From Pseudarthrobacter sp. IC2-21 (GTDB taxonomy: Bacteria; Actinomycetota; Actinomycetes; Actinomycetales; Micrococcaceae): a stretch of 64,000 bases of DNA. Position 1 is the stretch's first letter. The number at the start of each line of letters is the position of its first letter. The translations under genes and the position numbers were made by a program. The notes beneath the pieces were generated by a model, which did not search any database, had not been told where the DNA came from, and saw only the letters and a list, made by a program, of their open reading frames with translations. Shown here in pieces: positions 46,668-55,781 of the stretch. The stretch is from the NCBI RefSeq assembly GCF_034048115.1, contig NZ_CP139145.1:124001-188000 (forward strand). The letters are read 5' to 3'.

Positions 46668-47747
46668 ATGCACAGCAATGAATACATCCAGTTTTTCGAC
46701 GGCGGCATTGAGCCGAAACTCGAAAACCTCGGCGGCAAGGGCGCATCCCTGGTCACCATGACCTCGGCCGGCATGCCCGTCCCGCCCGGCTTCGTCGTCA
46801 CCACCGCACAGTTCGATGCGTTTATGGACGAAGCCGGCATCACCGAGGAGACCCACCGGCTCCTTGCCGGCCTCGATCCCGAGGACATGGCCCAGGTGGA
46901 CAAGGTATCCGCCACCATCCGCGAGGACATCTGCTCCCGGCCCGTCCCGCCGGCCATGCGTGAGCTGACCATCAGTGCCTACGAATCCCTGATGAACCGC
47001 TTCGACGCGCCCGTTCCGGTGGCAGTCCGTTCCAGCGCGACCGCCGAGGACCTGCCCGACGCTTCCTTCGCCGGGCAGCAGGACACCTACCTGTGGCTCG
47101 ACGGCGTCAAGGCAGTCACCGAGCACATTCGCCAGTGCTGGGCCTCACTGTTCACCTCCCGGGCCATCATTTACCGGCTGAAGAACGACATCCCGAACGA
47201 GGGCCTGTCCATGGCCGTCGTCGTCCAGAAGATGGTCAACTCCCGGGTTTCCGGCGTCGCGATCACCATGGATCCCACCAACGGGGACCGCTCCAAGATC
47301 ACCATCGATTCCTCCTACGGGGTGGGCGAAATGGTGGTCTCCGGCCAGGTCACGCCGGACAACATCGTGCTGGACAAGGTCACGCTCGCCGTCGTCACCG
47401 AACACCTCGGTGACAAGCACGCCGAGCTGGTTCCGGACACGGGCGCCAAGCGCCTCGTGGAACGCGAGGTCGACGACGAACGCCGCGGCCGCCGCAGCCT
47501 CACCGATGGGGAACTCACCGCCGTCGCGCAGATGGCCAAGCGCGCCGAGAAGCACTACAAGTGCCCGCAGGACATCGAATGGGCCCTCGACGCGGACCTC
47601 CCCGACGGCGAGAACCTGCTGCTGCTCCAGTCCCGCCCCGAGACCGTCCACTCCTCCAAGCCGGCACCGCAAACCGCCCCGCAGCCCGTGGTCTCCGGCG
47701 GCTACTTCAGCGGAATCAGCGCCGGCAGCCTCAAGCCGTCAGCCTAA
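46668..47747 (+). CDS. creI: PEP-synthase-like ATP-binding subunit of an alkylphenyl phosphate synthase
   Basis: 359 residues corresponding only to the N-terminal nucleotide-binding half of PEP synthase. It has LENLGGKGASLVTMTSAGMPVPPGFVVTT, then [17 protein letters not shown] near 125 and the ending DIEWALDADLPDGENLLLLQSRPET. The mobile phosphohistidine domain is on the next gene. A split enzyme of this type phosphorylates phenols with ATP (phenylphosphate synthase in Thauera, CreHI in Corynebacterium). The symbol letter is assigned by collinearity with the cre order, so creI and creH could be swapped. Confidence 0.78.
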   Translation: MHSNEYIQFFDGGIEPKLENLGGKGASLVTMTSAGMPVPPGFVVTTAQFDAFMDEAGITEETHRLLAGLDPEDMAQVDKVSATIREDICSRPVPPAMRELTISAYESLMNRFDAPVPVAVRSSATAEDLPDASFAGQQDTYLWLDGVKAVTEHIRQCWASLFTSRAIIYRLKNDIPNEGLSMAVVVQKMVNSRVSGVAITMDPTNGDRSKITIDSSYGVGEMVVSGQVTPDNIVLDKVTLAVVTEHLGDKHAELVPDTGAKRLVEREVDDERRGRRSLTDGELTAVAQMAKRAEKHYKCPQDIEWALDADLPDGENLLLLQSRPETVHSSKPAPQTAPQPVVSGGYFSGISAGSLKPSA

Positions 47748-47812
47748 ACGCAGCAAAACAGCAAGGCTTCACCCACCCAGGCTCACTGCCGAGCCCTCCT
47801 GAAAGGACCGCC

Positions 47813-49681
47813 ATGTCCCTGAAGTCCTTCCCCAAACCCTCCGAGCTCGCGGTTCCCGCCGGCGCCGAGGGCTGGGAAAAGATCTACCCCTATTACCTCG
47901 TGTTCCAGGACAAGCTGAAGGAGCAGGAGGACGCCAAATTCTGGTTCTGCGACAGCCAGCACTGGCCCACTGTCTACAAGCCCTTCGAAACCATCGGCGG
48001 CGAGTTCGCGGTCAAGTGCCTGGGCCAGTACAACGCCCGGCACCTGATGATCCCCAACGCCAACGGCATCGAGTTCCGCGTCCACCTCGGCTACCTCTAC
48101 ATGTCACCCATCCCGGTGCCGGAGGACCAGATCGCCGCCCGGGTGCCTTTGTTCGAAGAGCGCGTGGGCTACTACTTCCAGAACTGGGACCGGCTCCTGA
48201 GGGAATGGCACGTCAAGGTCAAGGGCACCATCGCGGAGATGGAAACCATCTCCTTCCCGAAGCTCCCGGACATCGTGCCCATGGAGGACATCACCTCCGG
48301 CAAGGGCAAGGACGGTTCCGAAAAGCTGCTGGAAAGCTATGACCGCCTCATCCAGCTGGCCTACCAGAACTGGCAGTACCACTTCGAGTTCCTGAACCTG
48401 GGCTACATCGCGTACCTGGACTTTTTCAACTTCTGCAAGCAGGTCTTCCCCAACGTCCCTGACCAGTCCATCGCCACCATGGTGCAGGGCGTGGACATGG
48501 AACTGTTCCGCCCGGATGACGAGCTGAAGGCCCTGGCGAAGCTTGCCGTGGAACTCGGGCTGCAGGCTCACTTCAACAACACGGACGACGTCGACGCCAC
48601 CCTGGGTGCCATCGCTTCCGCTTCCGGCGGGGACCGCTGGATCGCCCAGTACGAAGCCGCCAAGGACCCGTGGTTCAACTTCACCGTGGGCAACGGCTTC
48701 TACGGCCACGACAAGTACTGGAACGAGCATCAGGAAATCCCGCTGGGCTACATCGCGGACTATATCCGCCGGGTGGACGAGGGCCAGGACATCATGCGCC
48801 CCGTCGAAGCCCTGATCGCCGAACGCGACCGCATCATCGAGGAATACCGGGACTTGCTCGAAGGCGAAAACCAGGCGCTCTTCGACGCCAAGCGCGGCCT
48901 CGCCGCCACCGCCTACCCCTACGTCGAAAACCACAACTTCTACATCGAGCACTGGACCATGGGCGTCTTCTGGCGCAAGATCCGCGAGCTCTCCCGCATG
49001 ATGCACGCTGAGGGCTTCTGGACAGAACCGGACGATCTGCTCTACCTGGGCCGCAACGAGGTCCGCGATGCACTCTTTGACCTGGTCACGGGCTGGGGCG
49101 TCGGCGCCAAGCCCATCGGCCCCGACTACTGGCCGGAGGAAATCGAACGCCGCCGCGGCATCGTGGACGCGCTCAAGACCGCCCGTCCCGCGCCCGCCCT
49201 GAACACTCCGCCGGAAATCATCACCGAACCCTTCACCCGCATGCTCTGGGGCATCACCACCGAGCAGGTCCAGCAGTGGCTGGGTGCCGGCGAAGCGGTG
49301 GAAGGCGGCGGACTGCGCGGCATGGCCGCATCCCCCGGAGTGGTGGAAGGACTGGCCCGCGTGGTCACCGACGCGGACCAGCTCTCCGAGGTCCAGCAGG
49401 GCGAGATCCTGGTGGCCACCGTGACCGCACCGTCCTGGGGACCGATCTTCGGCAAGATCAAGGCCACGGTCACCGACATCGGCGGCATGATGAGCCACGC
49501 CGCCATCGTCTGCCGGGAGTACGGCCTGCCGGCCGTGACCGGGACGGGCTCGGCCTCCACCACCATCAAGACCGGGCAGCGGCTGCGCGTCGACGGGACG
49601 AAGGGCACCGTCCAGATCCTCGACGCCGAGGACGACCTGCTGGTCACCGGCCCCGGCGCCCACAGCCACAGCCATGTCTGA
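47813..49681 (+). CDS. creH: Phosphohistidine/acceptor subunit of an alkylphenyl phosphate synthase
   Basis: 622 residues. The large N-terminal part (to about 480) is not found in PEP synthase and has many aromatic residues (WFCDSQHWPTVYKPF, YVENHNFYIEHWTMGVFWRK), suited to binding a phenol. The C-terminal swivelling domain has the phospho-carrier histidine in GGMMSHAAIVCREYGLPAV, around residue 562. AAAGGA lies before ATG 47813. It should pass phosphate from the ATP-binding subunit to the phenol. The stop overlaps the SDR start by eight bases. Confidence 0.8.
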   Translation: MSLKSFPKPSELAVPAGAEGWEKIYPYYLVFQDKLKEQEDAKFWFCDSQHWPTVYKPFETIGGEFAVKCLGQYNARHLMIPNANGIEFRVHLGYLYMSPIPVPEDQIAARVPLFEERVGYYFQNWDRLLREWHVKVKGTIAEMETISFPKLPDIVPMEDITSGKGKDGSEKLLESYDRLIQLAYQNWQYHFEFLNLGYIAYLDFFNFCKQVFPNVPDQSIATMVQGVDMELFRPDDELKALAKLAVELGLQAHFNNTDDVDATLGAIASASGGDRWIAQYEAAKDPWFNFTVGNGFYGHDKYWNEHQEIPLGYIADYIRRVDEGQDIMRPVEALIAERDRIIEEYRDLLEGENQALFDAKRGLAATAYPYVENHNFYIEHWTMGVFWRKIRELSRMMHAEGFWTEPDDLLYLGRNEVRDALFDLVTGWGVGAKPIGPDYWPEEIERRRGIVDALKTARPAPALNTPPEIITEPFTRMLWGITTEQVQQWLGAGEAVEGGGLRGMAASPGVVEGLARVVTDADQLSEVQQGEILVATVTAPSWGPIFGKIKATVTDIGGMMSHAAIVCREYGLPAVTGTGSASTTIKTGQRLRVDGTKGTVQILDAEDDLLVTGPGAHSHSHV

Positions 49682-50471
49682 TCTCAATATGCCTCATCCG
49701 GAATATGCCGAGCCGGGCATGGACGCGGAGTCGGGACGCACTGTGCTGATCACCGGTGCCGCTGGCGGGCTGGGCCGGGCGTTCGCGCTCGGCTTCGCCG
49801 GCCGGGGGTACCGCGTGGCGGTGGCGGACATCAACCTCGAAGGTGCCGAACAGACGGCCAAGCTCGTCCGCGAACTGGGCGCGGAAGCGGCGGCATTCGC
49901 CGCGGACGTCACCGGCGTGGACTCCACGGAGAACCTCGCGAAAAGCTGCGCGGACTTCGGCAACGGAAGCATCGACGTCGTGATCAACAACGCCGCGGTG
50001 TACGCCACGGTGACCCGCACCCGGTTCGAGGACATTGATCCGGCCGAATGGGACCTGGTGATGAACGTCAACCTCAAGGGCCCCTGGCTCATGACCCGTG
50101 CCGCGAGCCCCTACCTGCCCGAAGGCGGGCGCGTCATCAACCTCTCCAGTGCCACGATCTTCAGCGGCTCCGAACAATGGCTGCACTACGTCGCCTCCAA
50201 GGGCGGCGTAGTGGCCCTGACCCGGGTCATGGCCAAGGAACTGGGCCGCCGGGGGATCACGGTCAACGCGATCGCCCCCGGCTTCACCCTCACCGAGGCC
50301 AGCTACGGACTGATGGAAAACGCCGAAAACTACGGCGTGGACCGCGGCGCCATCAAACGGGCCAGCCAGCCGGAGGACATTGTGGGAGCTGCGCTGTTCC
50401 TCGCCGGGCCGGACAGTTCGTACTACACCGGCCAGACCATGGTGGTGGACGGCGGCCGGCAGTTCATCTGA
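49674..50471 (+). CDS. creG: Short-chain dehydrogenase (CreG-like)
   Basis: 265 residues, classical SDR. NAD(P) motif TGAAGGLGRA near 27, NNAAVYATV near 103, catalytic Ser in NLSSATIF, YxxxK as YVASKGG near 168 and terminal VVDGGRQFI. In the cre scheme an alcohol dehydrogenase oxidises 4-hydroxybenzyl alcohol, or its phosphate, to the aldehyde. It starts inside the end of creH, so it is coupled. An internal ATG at 49719 (before DAESGR) is a possible shorter start. Confidence 0.82.
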   Translation: MSDLNMPHPEYAEPGMDAESGRTVLITGAAGGLGRAFALGFAGRGYRVAVADINLEGAEQTAKLVRELGAEAAAFAADVTGVDSTENLAKSCADFGNGSIDVVINNAAVYATVTRTRFEDIDPAEWDLVMNVNLKGPWLMTRAASPYLPEGGRVINLSSATIFSGSEQWLHYVASKGGVVALTRVMAKELGRRGITVNAIAPGFTLTEASYGLMENAENYGVDRGAIKRASQPEDIVGAALFLAGPDSSYYTGQTMVVDGGRQFI

Positions 50472-50529
50472 CGCTGCCTGGCTGACCGTCCACTCCACCC
50501 CAACCAACTTCAACCCCCAAGGAGGACCA

Positions 50530-50850
50530 ATGCCAACGGTTCACTTCACCGATGCAGAAGGCGCTGTCCGCGACGTCGAAGGCAACGTGGGCGACTCGGT
50601 CATGGAAACCGCGGTGCGCAACGGCGTTCCCGGCATCGTGGCCGAGTGCGGCGGCTCGCTGTCCTGCGCCACCTGCCACGTCTTTGTCCGGGAAGACTGC
50701 GTTTCGCAGCTTCCGCCCATGGAGGACATGGAGGATGAGATGCTTTACGGCACCGCCGTGGACCGCGAGGACAACTCCCGGCTCTCCTGCCAGCTGCGCC
50801 TCACCGAGGAGCTCGAACTATTCGTCACCACCCCGGAAACCCAGGTGTAG
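50530..50850 (+). CDS. creF: 2Fe-2S ferredoxin (CreF-like, putidaredoxin type)
   Basis: 106 residues, a full-length adrenodoxin/putidaredoxin-type ferredoxin. Cluster cysteines are C40, C46, C49 and C87 (CGGSLSCATC and LSCQL). An AAGGAGG site gives a strong start at 50530. It carries electrons from the FAD reductase encoded two bases downstream to the P450 at the head of the operon. The P450, ferredoxin and reductase together make a complete class I system. Confidence 0.9.
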   Translation: MPTVHFTDAEGAVRDVEGNVGDSVMETAVRNGVPGIVAECGGSLSCATCHVFVREDCVSQLPPMEDMEDEMLYGTAVDREDNSRLSCQLRLTEELELFVTTPETQV

Positions 50851-50852
50851 CC

Positions 50853-52169
50853 GTGGGTGCGCAAGCAGTTGAACAGGCGGCAGAGGCCCCCGGCCAGGTC
50901 CCCACGCGGACCGGGCTCCTGATCATCGGTGCGAGCCAGTCGGGCGTCCAGCTCGCGGTCTCGCTCCGGGCCCTGGGTTTTGACGAACACATCACGCTTC
51001 TCGGCGACGAGGACCACCGCCCCTACCAGCGGCCGGCGCTGTCCAAGGAGTTCCTGCAGGGCACGGTGGAGAGCGAATCCCTCATTTTCCGCTCCAACGA
51101 CTACTGGGCCGAGCACAACGTGGAGCTGGTCAAAGGCGAATTCATTGTCCGGATCGACAAGGAGCCGGATGGTTCCGGGGTGGCGCACGCCTCCTCCGGC
51201 CGGGAATTCCCCTTCAAACGGCTGGCCCTTACCGTGGGTGCCCGCGCCCGGAAGCTGGACATCGAGGGCGGGGACCTGGACGGGGTGCTCTACCTGCGCA
51301 ACGCCGACGACGCCCTGGCGCTGAAGGCCCGGGTAGGCGATGCCACGGATGTGGTGGTGATCGGCGGCGGGTTCATCGGGCTCGAGGCCGCATCAAGCCT
51401 GCAGAAAATGGGGAAGAACGTCACCGTGCTCGAATTCGGGCCGCGGCTGGTGGGCCGGGCCGTGGGGGAGGAGACGGCCGAGTATTTCCTGCAGGCGCAC
51501 CGCGCCCGGGGTTTGGACATCCGCCTTAACACTAGTGCGGCGCGCTTTCTGCCAACCACCGCCGCAGGCAAGGAACAGACGTCAGTTGCCGCCGTCGAGC
51601 TTCAGGACGGCACGGTACTGCCGGCGCAGATTGTGCTGGTCGGCATCGGCGTCATCCCCAACACCCAGCTGGCCGAACAGCTTGGCCTGGCCGTGGACAA
51701 TGGCGTGGTGGTGGACCGCTTCGCGCTGGCCTCGGACGGCACCACCGTGGCCGTGGGGGACGTGGCCAACATGCCCAACCCGGTTCCCGGCTCGGAGCCC
51801 GGGGAGCGGATCCGGCTGGAAAGCGTCAACAACGCCATCGAGCATGCCAAAGTGGCCGCCTACTCGCTCACCGGCCGGCGCGAGGAATACGCCGGCATCC
51901 CGTGGTTCTGGTCCAACCAGGCGGACCTCAAGCTGCAGATCGCGGGCCTGTGCAACGGCTATGACCAGACGGTGATCCGGCGCGATGAGGAACGCGGAAA
52001 ATTCAGCGTCCTCTACTACCGCCAGGGCCGGATCATCGCCGCGGACTGCGTCAATGCCCCGCTGGATTTTATGGCCGTGAAGAACGCGCTGGCGAAGGGC
52101 CGGAACATCCCGGCGGACGCTGCGGCGGATCCCGCCACCCAACTTAAGACCATCACCACGGACAGCTGA
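50853..52169 (+). CDS. creE: NAD(P)H-dependent ferredoxin reductase (CreE-like)
   Basis: 438 residues from GTG 50853, two bases after the ferredoxin stop. FAD-binding site LLIIGASQSGVQLAVSLRALG near 23 and NAD(P) site VVVIGGGFIGLEAASSLQKMG near 165. The second FAD motif TTVAVGDVANMPNPVPG is near 295, with a C-terminal reductase domain containing IPWFWSNQADLKLQIAG. It resembles putidaredoxin and rhodocoxin reductases and should supply electrons to the P450. Confidence 0.9.
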   Translation: MGAQAVEQAAEAPGQVPTRTGLLIIGASQSGVQLAVSLRALGFDEHITLLGDEDHRPYQRPALSKEFLQGTVESESLIFRSNDYWAEHNVELVKGEFIVRIDKEPDGSGVAHASSGREFPFKRLALTVGARARKLDIEGGDLDGVLYLRNADDALALKARVGDATDVVVIGGGFIGLEAASSLQKMGKNVTVLEFGPRLVGRAVGEETAEYFLQAHRARGLDIRLNTSAARFLPTTAAGKEQTSVAAVELQDGTVLPAQIVLVGIGVIPNTQLAEQLGLAVDNGVVVDRFALASDGTTVAVGDVANMPNPVPGSEPGERIRLESVNNAIEHAKVAAYSLTGRREEYAGIPWFWSNQADLKLQIAGLCNGYDQTVIRRDEERGKFSVLYYRQGRIIAADCVNAPLDFMAVKNALAKGRNIPADAAADPATQLKTITTDS

Positions 52170-52208
52170 CTGCCTTAGACAGTAGGTTGGCCCACCCGAA
52201 GGAGCATT

Positions 52209-52979
52209 ATGAGCACCCCCAAGACTCCGGTCGCCGCGGTGGACCCCGCCCCAGGCGCGGATATCGGCGCCGTTACCGCCACGGAACCCGCGGACGCACT
52301 GGGCGACGCGTTCGCCGCTGAGTACAGCATCCGCCCCATCCCGGCGCCGGGCCCGGTGGACACCGCGCCCATCAGCACCACGCCGGCAGCCGTTGAGGAG
52401 CTGGACGCGCTGTGGAAGGCCGTGGTCCACGAGACACGGACCCGCGGCAATGACATTCACCTGCCCATTTCGCTGGCTTTCGCCGAGCGCCTGTGCCGGG
52501 CCTACCCGGACGCCGACGCTGACCTGGTGCGGGTAGCCACGCTGCTGCATGACACCGGCTGGGCGCACGTTGACGAATCCAGGATCATCTCGGAAGGGTT
52601 TGCCGGGGACTGGCGCAAAGCGGCCATCCGCTTTGAACATGAGCTCCAGGGCTGCAACGTGGCGCGCCGGGTGCTGCCCGGGCTGGGCTATTCGGCGGAG
52701 TTCGTGGAACGGGTCTGCGAGATCATCGACGGGCACGACACCCGGCCCGTGGCCCGCTCGCTGGAGGATGCCCTGATGCGCGACGCCGACCGGCTGTGGC
52801 GTTTTGACCAGGCCGGAATCGCACTGGCTTCGTCGTGGTTCGGCATGGACCCGGCCACGTACACCGACCGGCTGGCCACCGAGATTGTGCCCGAGCTCAT
52901 CACCCAGGCCGCGGCGGACATGGCCGAGGCCGACCTGAGCCGCTCCAACGCCCTGCTCAAGACGGCGGTGATCCGATGA
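52209..52979 (+). CDS. creD: HD-domain phosphohydrolase (CreD-like)
   Basis: 256 residues with AAGGAG before ATG 52209. Metal-binding motifs are LLHDTGW near 115 and CEIIDGHDTRPVARSLEDALMRDADRLWRF near 172-200. A histidine in NDIHLPISLAFAERL may be the first ligand. In the cre pathway the matching enzyme removes the phosphate from the oxidised aryl phosphate, giving free 4-hydroxybenzyl products. The N-terminal 50 residues are low-complexity Ala/Pro. It overlaps the aldehyde dehydrogenase start as ATGA. A paralogue lies at 39259. Confidence 0.82.
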   Translation: MSTPKTPVAAVDPAPGADIGAVTATEPADALGDAFAAEYSIRPIPAPGPVDTAPISTTPAAVEELDALWKAVVHETRTRGNDIHLPISLAFAERLCRAYPDADADLVRVATLLHDTGWAHVDESRIISEGFAGDWRKAAIRFEHELQGCNVARRVLPGLGYSAEFVERVCEIIDGHDTRPVARSLEDALMRDADRLWRFDQAGIALASSWFGMDPATYTDRLATEIVPELITQAAADMAEADLSRSNALLKTAVIR

Positions 52980-54490
52980 CCTCCACCACGCACTCTCCGT
53001 CGCTGGCCGCACGGGCCGAACTCTCGCTGCCGCACACGCACGTGGACACCATCTTCGTCGACGGCGCCTGGCAGCCGTCGCACGGAAAGGGCCGGAACCC
53101 GGTGACCGACCCCGCCACAGGCGAAGTCTGGGGCTCGGTGCCGGACGGAACTCCGGAGGACGTGGATGCCGCCGTCGGCTCTGCCCGGCGCGCGTTTTCC
53201 AGCACCGACAGCGGGGCGTGGCCCCGGCTGACCCCGTCCGAGCGGGCCGCGTACCTGCTCCGGATTGCCGACGAAGTGGAGAAGCGGGCTGAGGAGCTGT
53301 CCCTGACCAACTCACGCGAAAACGGCTCACCCGTGGCCGAATCCGCCGGTGCGGCGGCCAACGCGGCCGGCATCTTCCGCTATTTCGCCACCCTCGCCGA
53401 GTACCTCGAACGGGAAGACGTCCGCCCGTTCCCGCGCGGCGGCGGCGAGTCCGTGGTGCGGCGCGAACCGCTTGGAGTCTGCGCGCTGATCGCGCCGTGG
53501 AACTTCCCCATCAACCTCGTGATCATCAAGCTGGCACCCGCACTGCTCGCCGGCTGCACCGTGGTGATCAAACCGGCGTCGCCCACGCCGCTGTCCATCC
53601 GCGTGATCATCGACGCCGTGGCCGCGGCAGGTGTCCCGGCCGGCGTCGTGAACCTGGTGACGGGTTCCGGCCGGCTGGGGGACGTGCTGGTCAAGCACCC
53701 GGGCGTGGCCAAGGTAGCCTTCACGGGTTCGACGCCGGTGGGCCGCAAAATCGCCGCGGCCTGCGGCGAGCTGCTGCGCCCGGTCACCCTCGAGCTGGGC
53801 GGAAAGTCCAGCGCCATTGTGCTGCCCGACGCCGACCTGGATGCCATGTCCAAAGTGTTGATCAAGTCTTCCATGCGCAACACCGGGCAGACCTGCTACA
53901 TCTCCACCCGGATCCTTGCGCCCGTCAGTCGCTACGACGAGGTGGTGGACATGGTCACCGCCACCATCGCCGCCGGGAAGCAGGGCGACCCGCTGGAGCC
54001 GGACACGGTCTTTGGCCCGTGCGCCACGGAGTCGCAGTACCGGACCGTGCTGGAGTACGTGGAGTCGGGGCTGGCCGAAGGCGCCCGGGCCACCACCGGC
54101 GGGCGGGCTGCATCGTTGGCCGGCGGACTGGAGAACGGCTACTTCGTGGAGCCCACCGTGTTCGCGGACGTCACCCCGGACATGCGGATCGCCCGCGAGG
54201 AGATCTTCGGGCCGGTGATCACCATCCTGAAATACGAAACCGTTGACGAAGCGGTGGCCCTGGCCAACAACACCGAGTTCGGCCTGGGCGGCCTGGTGTT
54301 TGGGGCCGATCCCGAGGCCGCGCTCGCGGTGGCTGACCGCATGGACACGGGTTCGGTGGGCCTGAACTTCTTCGCCTCCAACCACGCCGCACCGTTCGGC
54401 GGCCGGCACGATTCCGGCCTCGGCACGGAGTACGGGATCGAGGGGCTGAACGCCTACCTGAGCTACAAGTCGATCCACCGGAAGGTGTAG
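52976..54490 (+). CDS. creC: Aldehyde dehydrogenase (CreC-like)
   Basis: 504 residues, NAD(P)+-dependent ALDH superfamily. IAPWNFPINLVIIKLAPALLAG near 168, catalytic Glu in TLELGGKSSA near 277, nucleophile Cys in NTGQTCYISTRIL near 307 and EEIFGPVITILKY near 408. It should oxidise 4-hydroxybenzaldehyde, or the phosphorylated form, to the acid, completing the side-chain pathway toward 4-hydroxybenzoate. It is the last gene of the operon, followed by a strong hairpin. Confidence 0.87.
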   Translation: MTSTTHSPSLAARAELSLPHTHVDTIFVDGAWQPSHGKGRNPVTDPATGEVWGSVPDGTPEDVDAAVGSARRAFSSTDSGAWPRLTPSERAAYLLRIADEVEKRAEELSLTNSRENGSPVAESAGAAANAAGIFRYFATLAEYLEREDVRPFPRGGGESVVRREPLGVCALIAPWNFPINLVIIKLAPALLAGCTVVIKPASPTPLSIRVIIDAVAAAGVPAGVVNLVTGSGRLGDVLVKHPGVAKVAFTGSTPVGRKIAAACGELLRPVTLELGGKSSAIVLPDADLDAMSKVLIKSSMRNTGQTCYISTRILAPVSRYDEVVDMVTATIAAGKQGDPLEPDTVFGPCATESQYRTVLEYVESGLAEGARATTGGRAASLAGGLENGYFVEPTVFADVTPDMRIAREEIFGPVITILKYETVDEAVALANNTEFGLGGLVFGADPEAALAVADRMDTGSVGLNFFASNHAAPFGGRHDSGLGTEYGIEGLNAYLSYKSIHRKV

Positions 54491-54551
54491 GGCCGGCCGC
54501 CGGGGTGCCGGAAGCCCGGCATCTGGAAAGCCTCCCGGGACCGAAGGCGAA

Positions 54552-54584
54552 AACGACGGCGGCCGCCAAGCGAACGCCGTCGTT
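54552..54584. terminator. Terminator between cre-like operon and protease gene
   Basis: AACGACGGCG (54552-54561) pairs with CGCCGTCGTT (54575-54584), extended by GCGAA-type ends. It serves two convergent transcripts and is followed by GTTT on the plus strand. Confidence 0.7.
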
Positions 54585-54590
54585 CGCTGT

Positions 54591-55574
54591 TTACGGGGCG
54601 GAAGACGCCGTGTTGTAGGCCTGCTGGATCACTGAACCCCAGTACGGGCCGTACATCGTGGTGGACTTGCTGCCGTAGCCGTAGCTGTTGATCGAGTTCT
54701 GGTAGCCGCCGGAGCCGGTGCCGATGAACCACGGACCGCCGGAGGAGCCGCCGGTCATGTTGCAGGGAATGCCCTGGGTGTTGAACTGCGGGTTGTACGT
54801 ATCGTTGGTGGCCGTGCCGGAACAGCTCTTCAGGGACTCACCGTTGAACGGCGAGGCTGCCGGGTATCCGAATGCTTTGTAAGCGAGGCCGCGGGCGGCG
54901 TTAAAGCTGACGCCGGAGGCCCCCACGACGTCGGCAAGGTTGCGGCCGTTGAGCTGGCTCATCACGGCAAAACCGGTGTCATACTGCATGCTGCCTGACG
55001 AGCTCCACTGGGTGGGGGCATAAAGCGCCTTGGCAGTCCATTTCCCGTAGGGTGCTGAACCGTTGAGGTAGGCGGGGACAAACGTGAACTTTGTGGCGAA
55101 GGCTCCGGGGCCTTCATTAACGCAGTGGCCGGCGGTGGAGACGGTGTTCCGGTTGGTGGATGCCACCGAGTTGGCCGAACAGACGTAGTTGGTTCCGCCC
55201 AGGGTGAAGAAGACCTTGCCGATGTGGGACACGGGATTTTCGCTGGCGTTGGCCTTCTGCTGGAGCTGCGGGGCGGAGCCGTCGATCTTGCTCTCGGCCC
55301 CCTTTGCCTGCGCCGGCAGTTCTGCCTTCCGGGCCTTCTGCCGGTCCATGGCCTTCTTCGCCAGGACGTCGCCCGGTATCGCCGCGCGCATGCGTTCGGC
55401 CGTCCAGTAGTCGGCTCCGGTGGAATCGGTGACGGCTGCGCTGCTCACGCCGGCAGCGTCCTTGTCCGATGTCGGTGCAGGTGCCGCTGTGGCTTGCCCT
55501 GCCGAGCAAAGGGCGAACAGTGCTGCTGTTGTAAGGCTGATGAGGCTTGTGGCCAGAGTCCTGGTTGATGTCAT
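54591..55574 (-). CDS. Secreted trypsin-like serine protease
   Basis: 327 residues from ATG 55574 (GAGGA six bases upstream). A Sec signal peptide ends near SAGQATAAPA. A propeptide-like, Lys/Gln-rich region extends to about 110. The chymotrypsin-fold domain follows: His in STAGHC, Asp in QYDTGFAV and Ser in MTGGSSGGPW. Two cysteine pairs are likely. It is exported and probably nutritional. The longer frame to 55649 adds a charged leader before the signal and is rejected. Confidence 0.87.
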   Translation of the reverse strand: MTSTRTLATSLISLTTAALFALCSAGQATAAPAPTSDKDAAGVSSAAVTDSTGADYWTAERMRAAIPGDVLAKKAMDRQKARKAELPAQAKGAESKIDGSAPQLQQKANASENPVSHIGKVFFTLGGTNYVCSANSVASTNRNTVSTAGHCVNEGPGAFATKFTFVPAYLNGSAPYGKWTAKALYAPTQWSSSGSMQYDTGFAVMSQLNGRNLADVVGASGVSFNAARGLAYKAFGYPAASPFNGESLKSCSGTATNDTYNPQFNTQGIPCNMTGGSSGGPWFIGTGSGGYQNSINSYGYGSKSTTMYGPYWGSVIQQAYNTASSAP

Positions 55575-55781
55575 AGCTGTCCTCGATAGGTTCGGTGAGG
55601 CGGACCTTGGTGTGGGTTCGCTGGGGATGAACCTATCCCGGTATGACAAAACTGTAAATAACTATCTATATCCTGTTAATCAATAAACGGGGAACGTAAT
55701 TGGCTGGCGGCCCCGCCGGCTGCAAGGTGCTCCCCGCTGCCGCGGAGCACATATCCGGGCCCGCGGTGGCAGAATGCGTTT

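Noticed and set aside
48104-49687. 527-codon antisense frame over creH
   Set aside because: Mirror of a recognised gene; no ribosome site or family pattern.
51582-53330. 582-codon antisense frame over the creE-creD-creC genes
   Set aside because: Composition shadow of three recognised genes; its Arg/Gly/His-rich translation has no domain.
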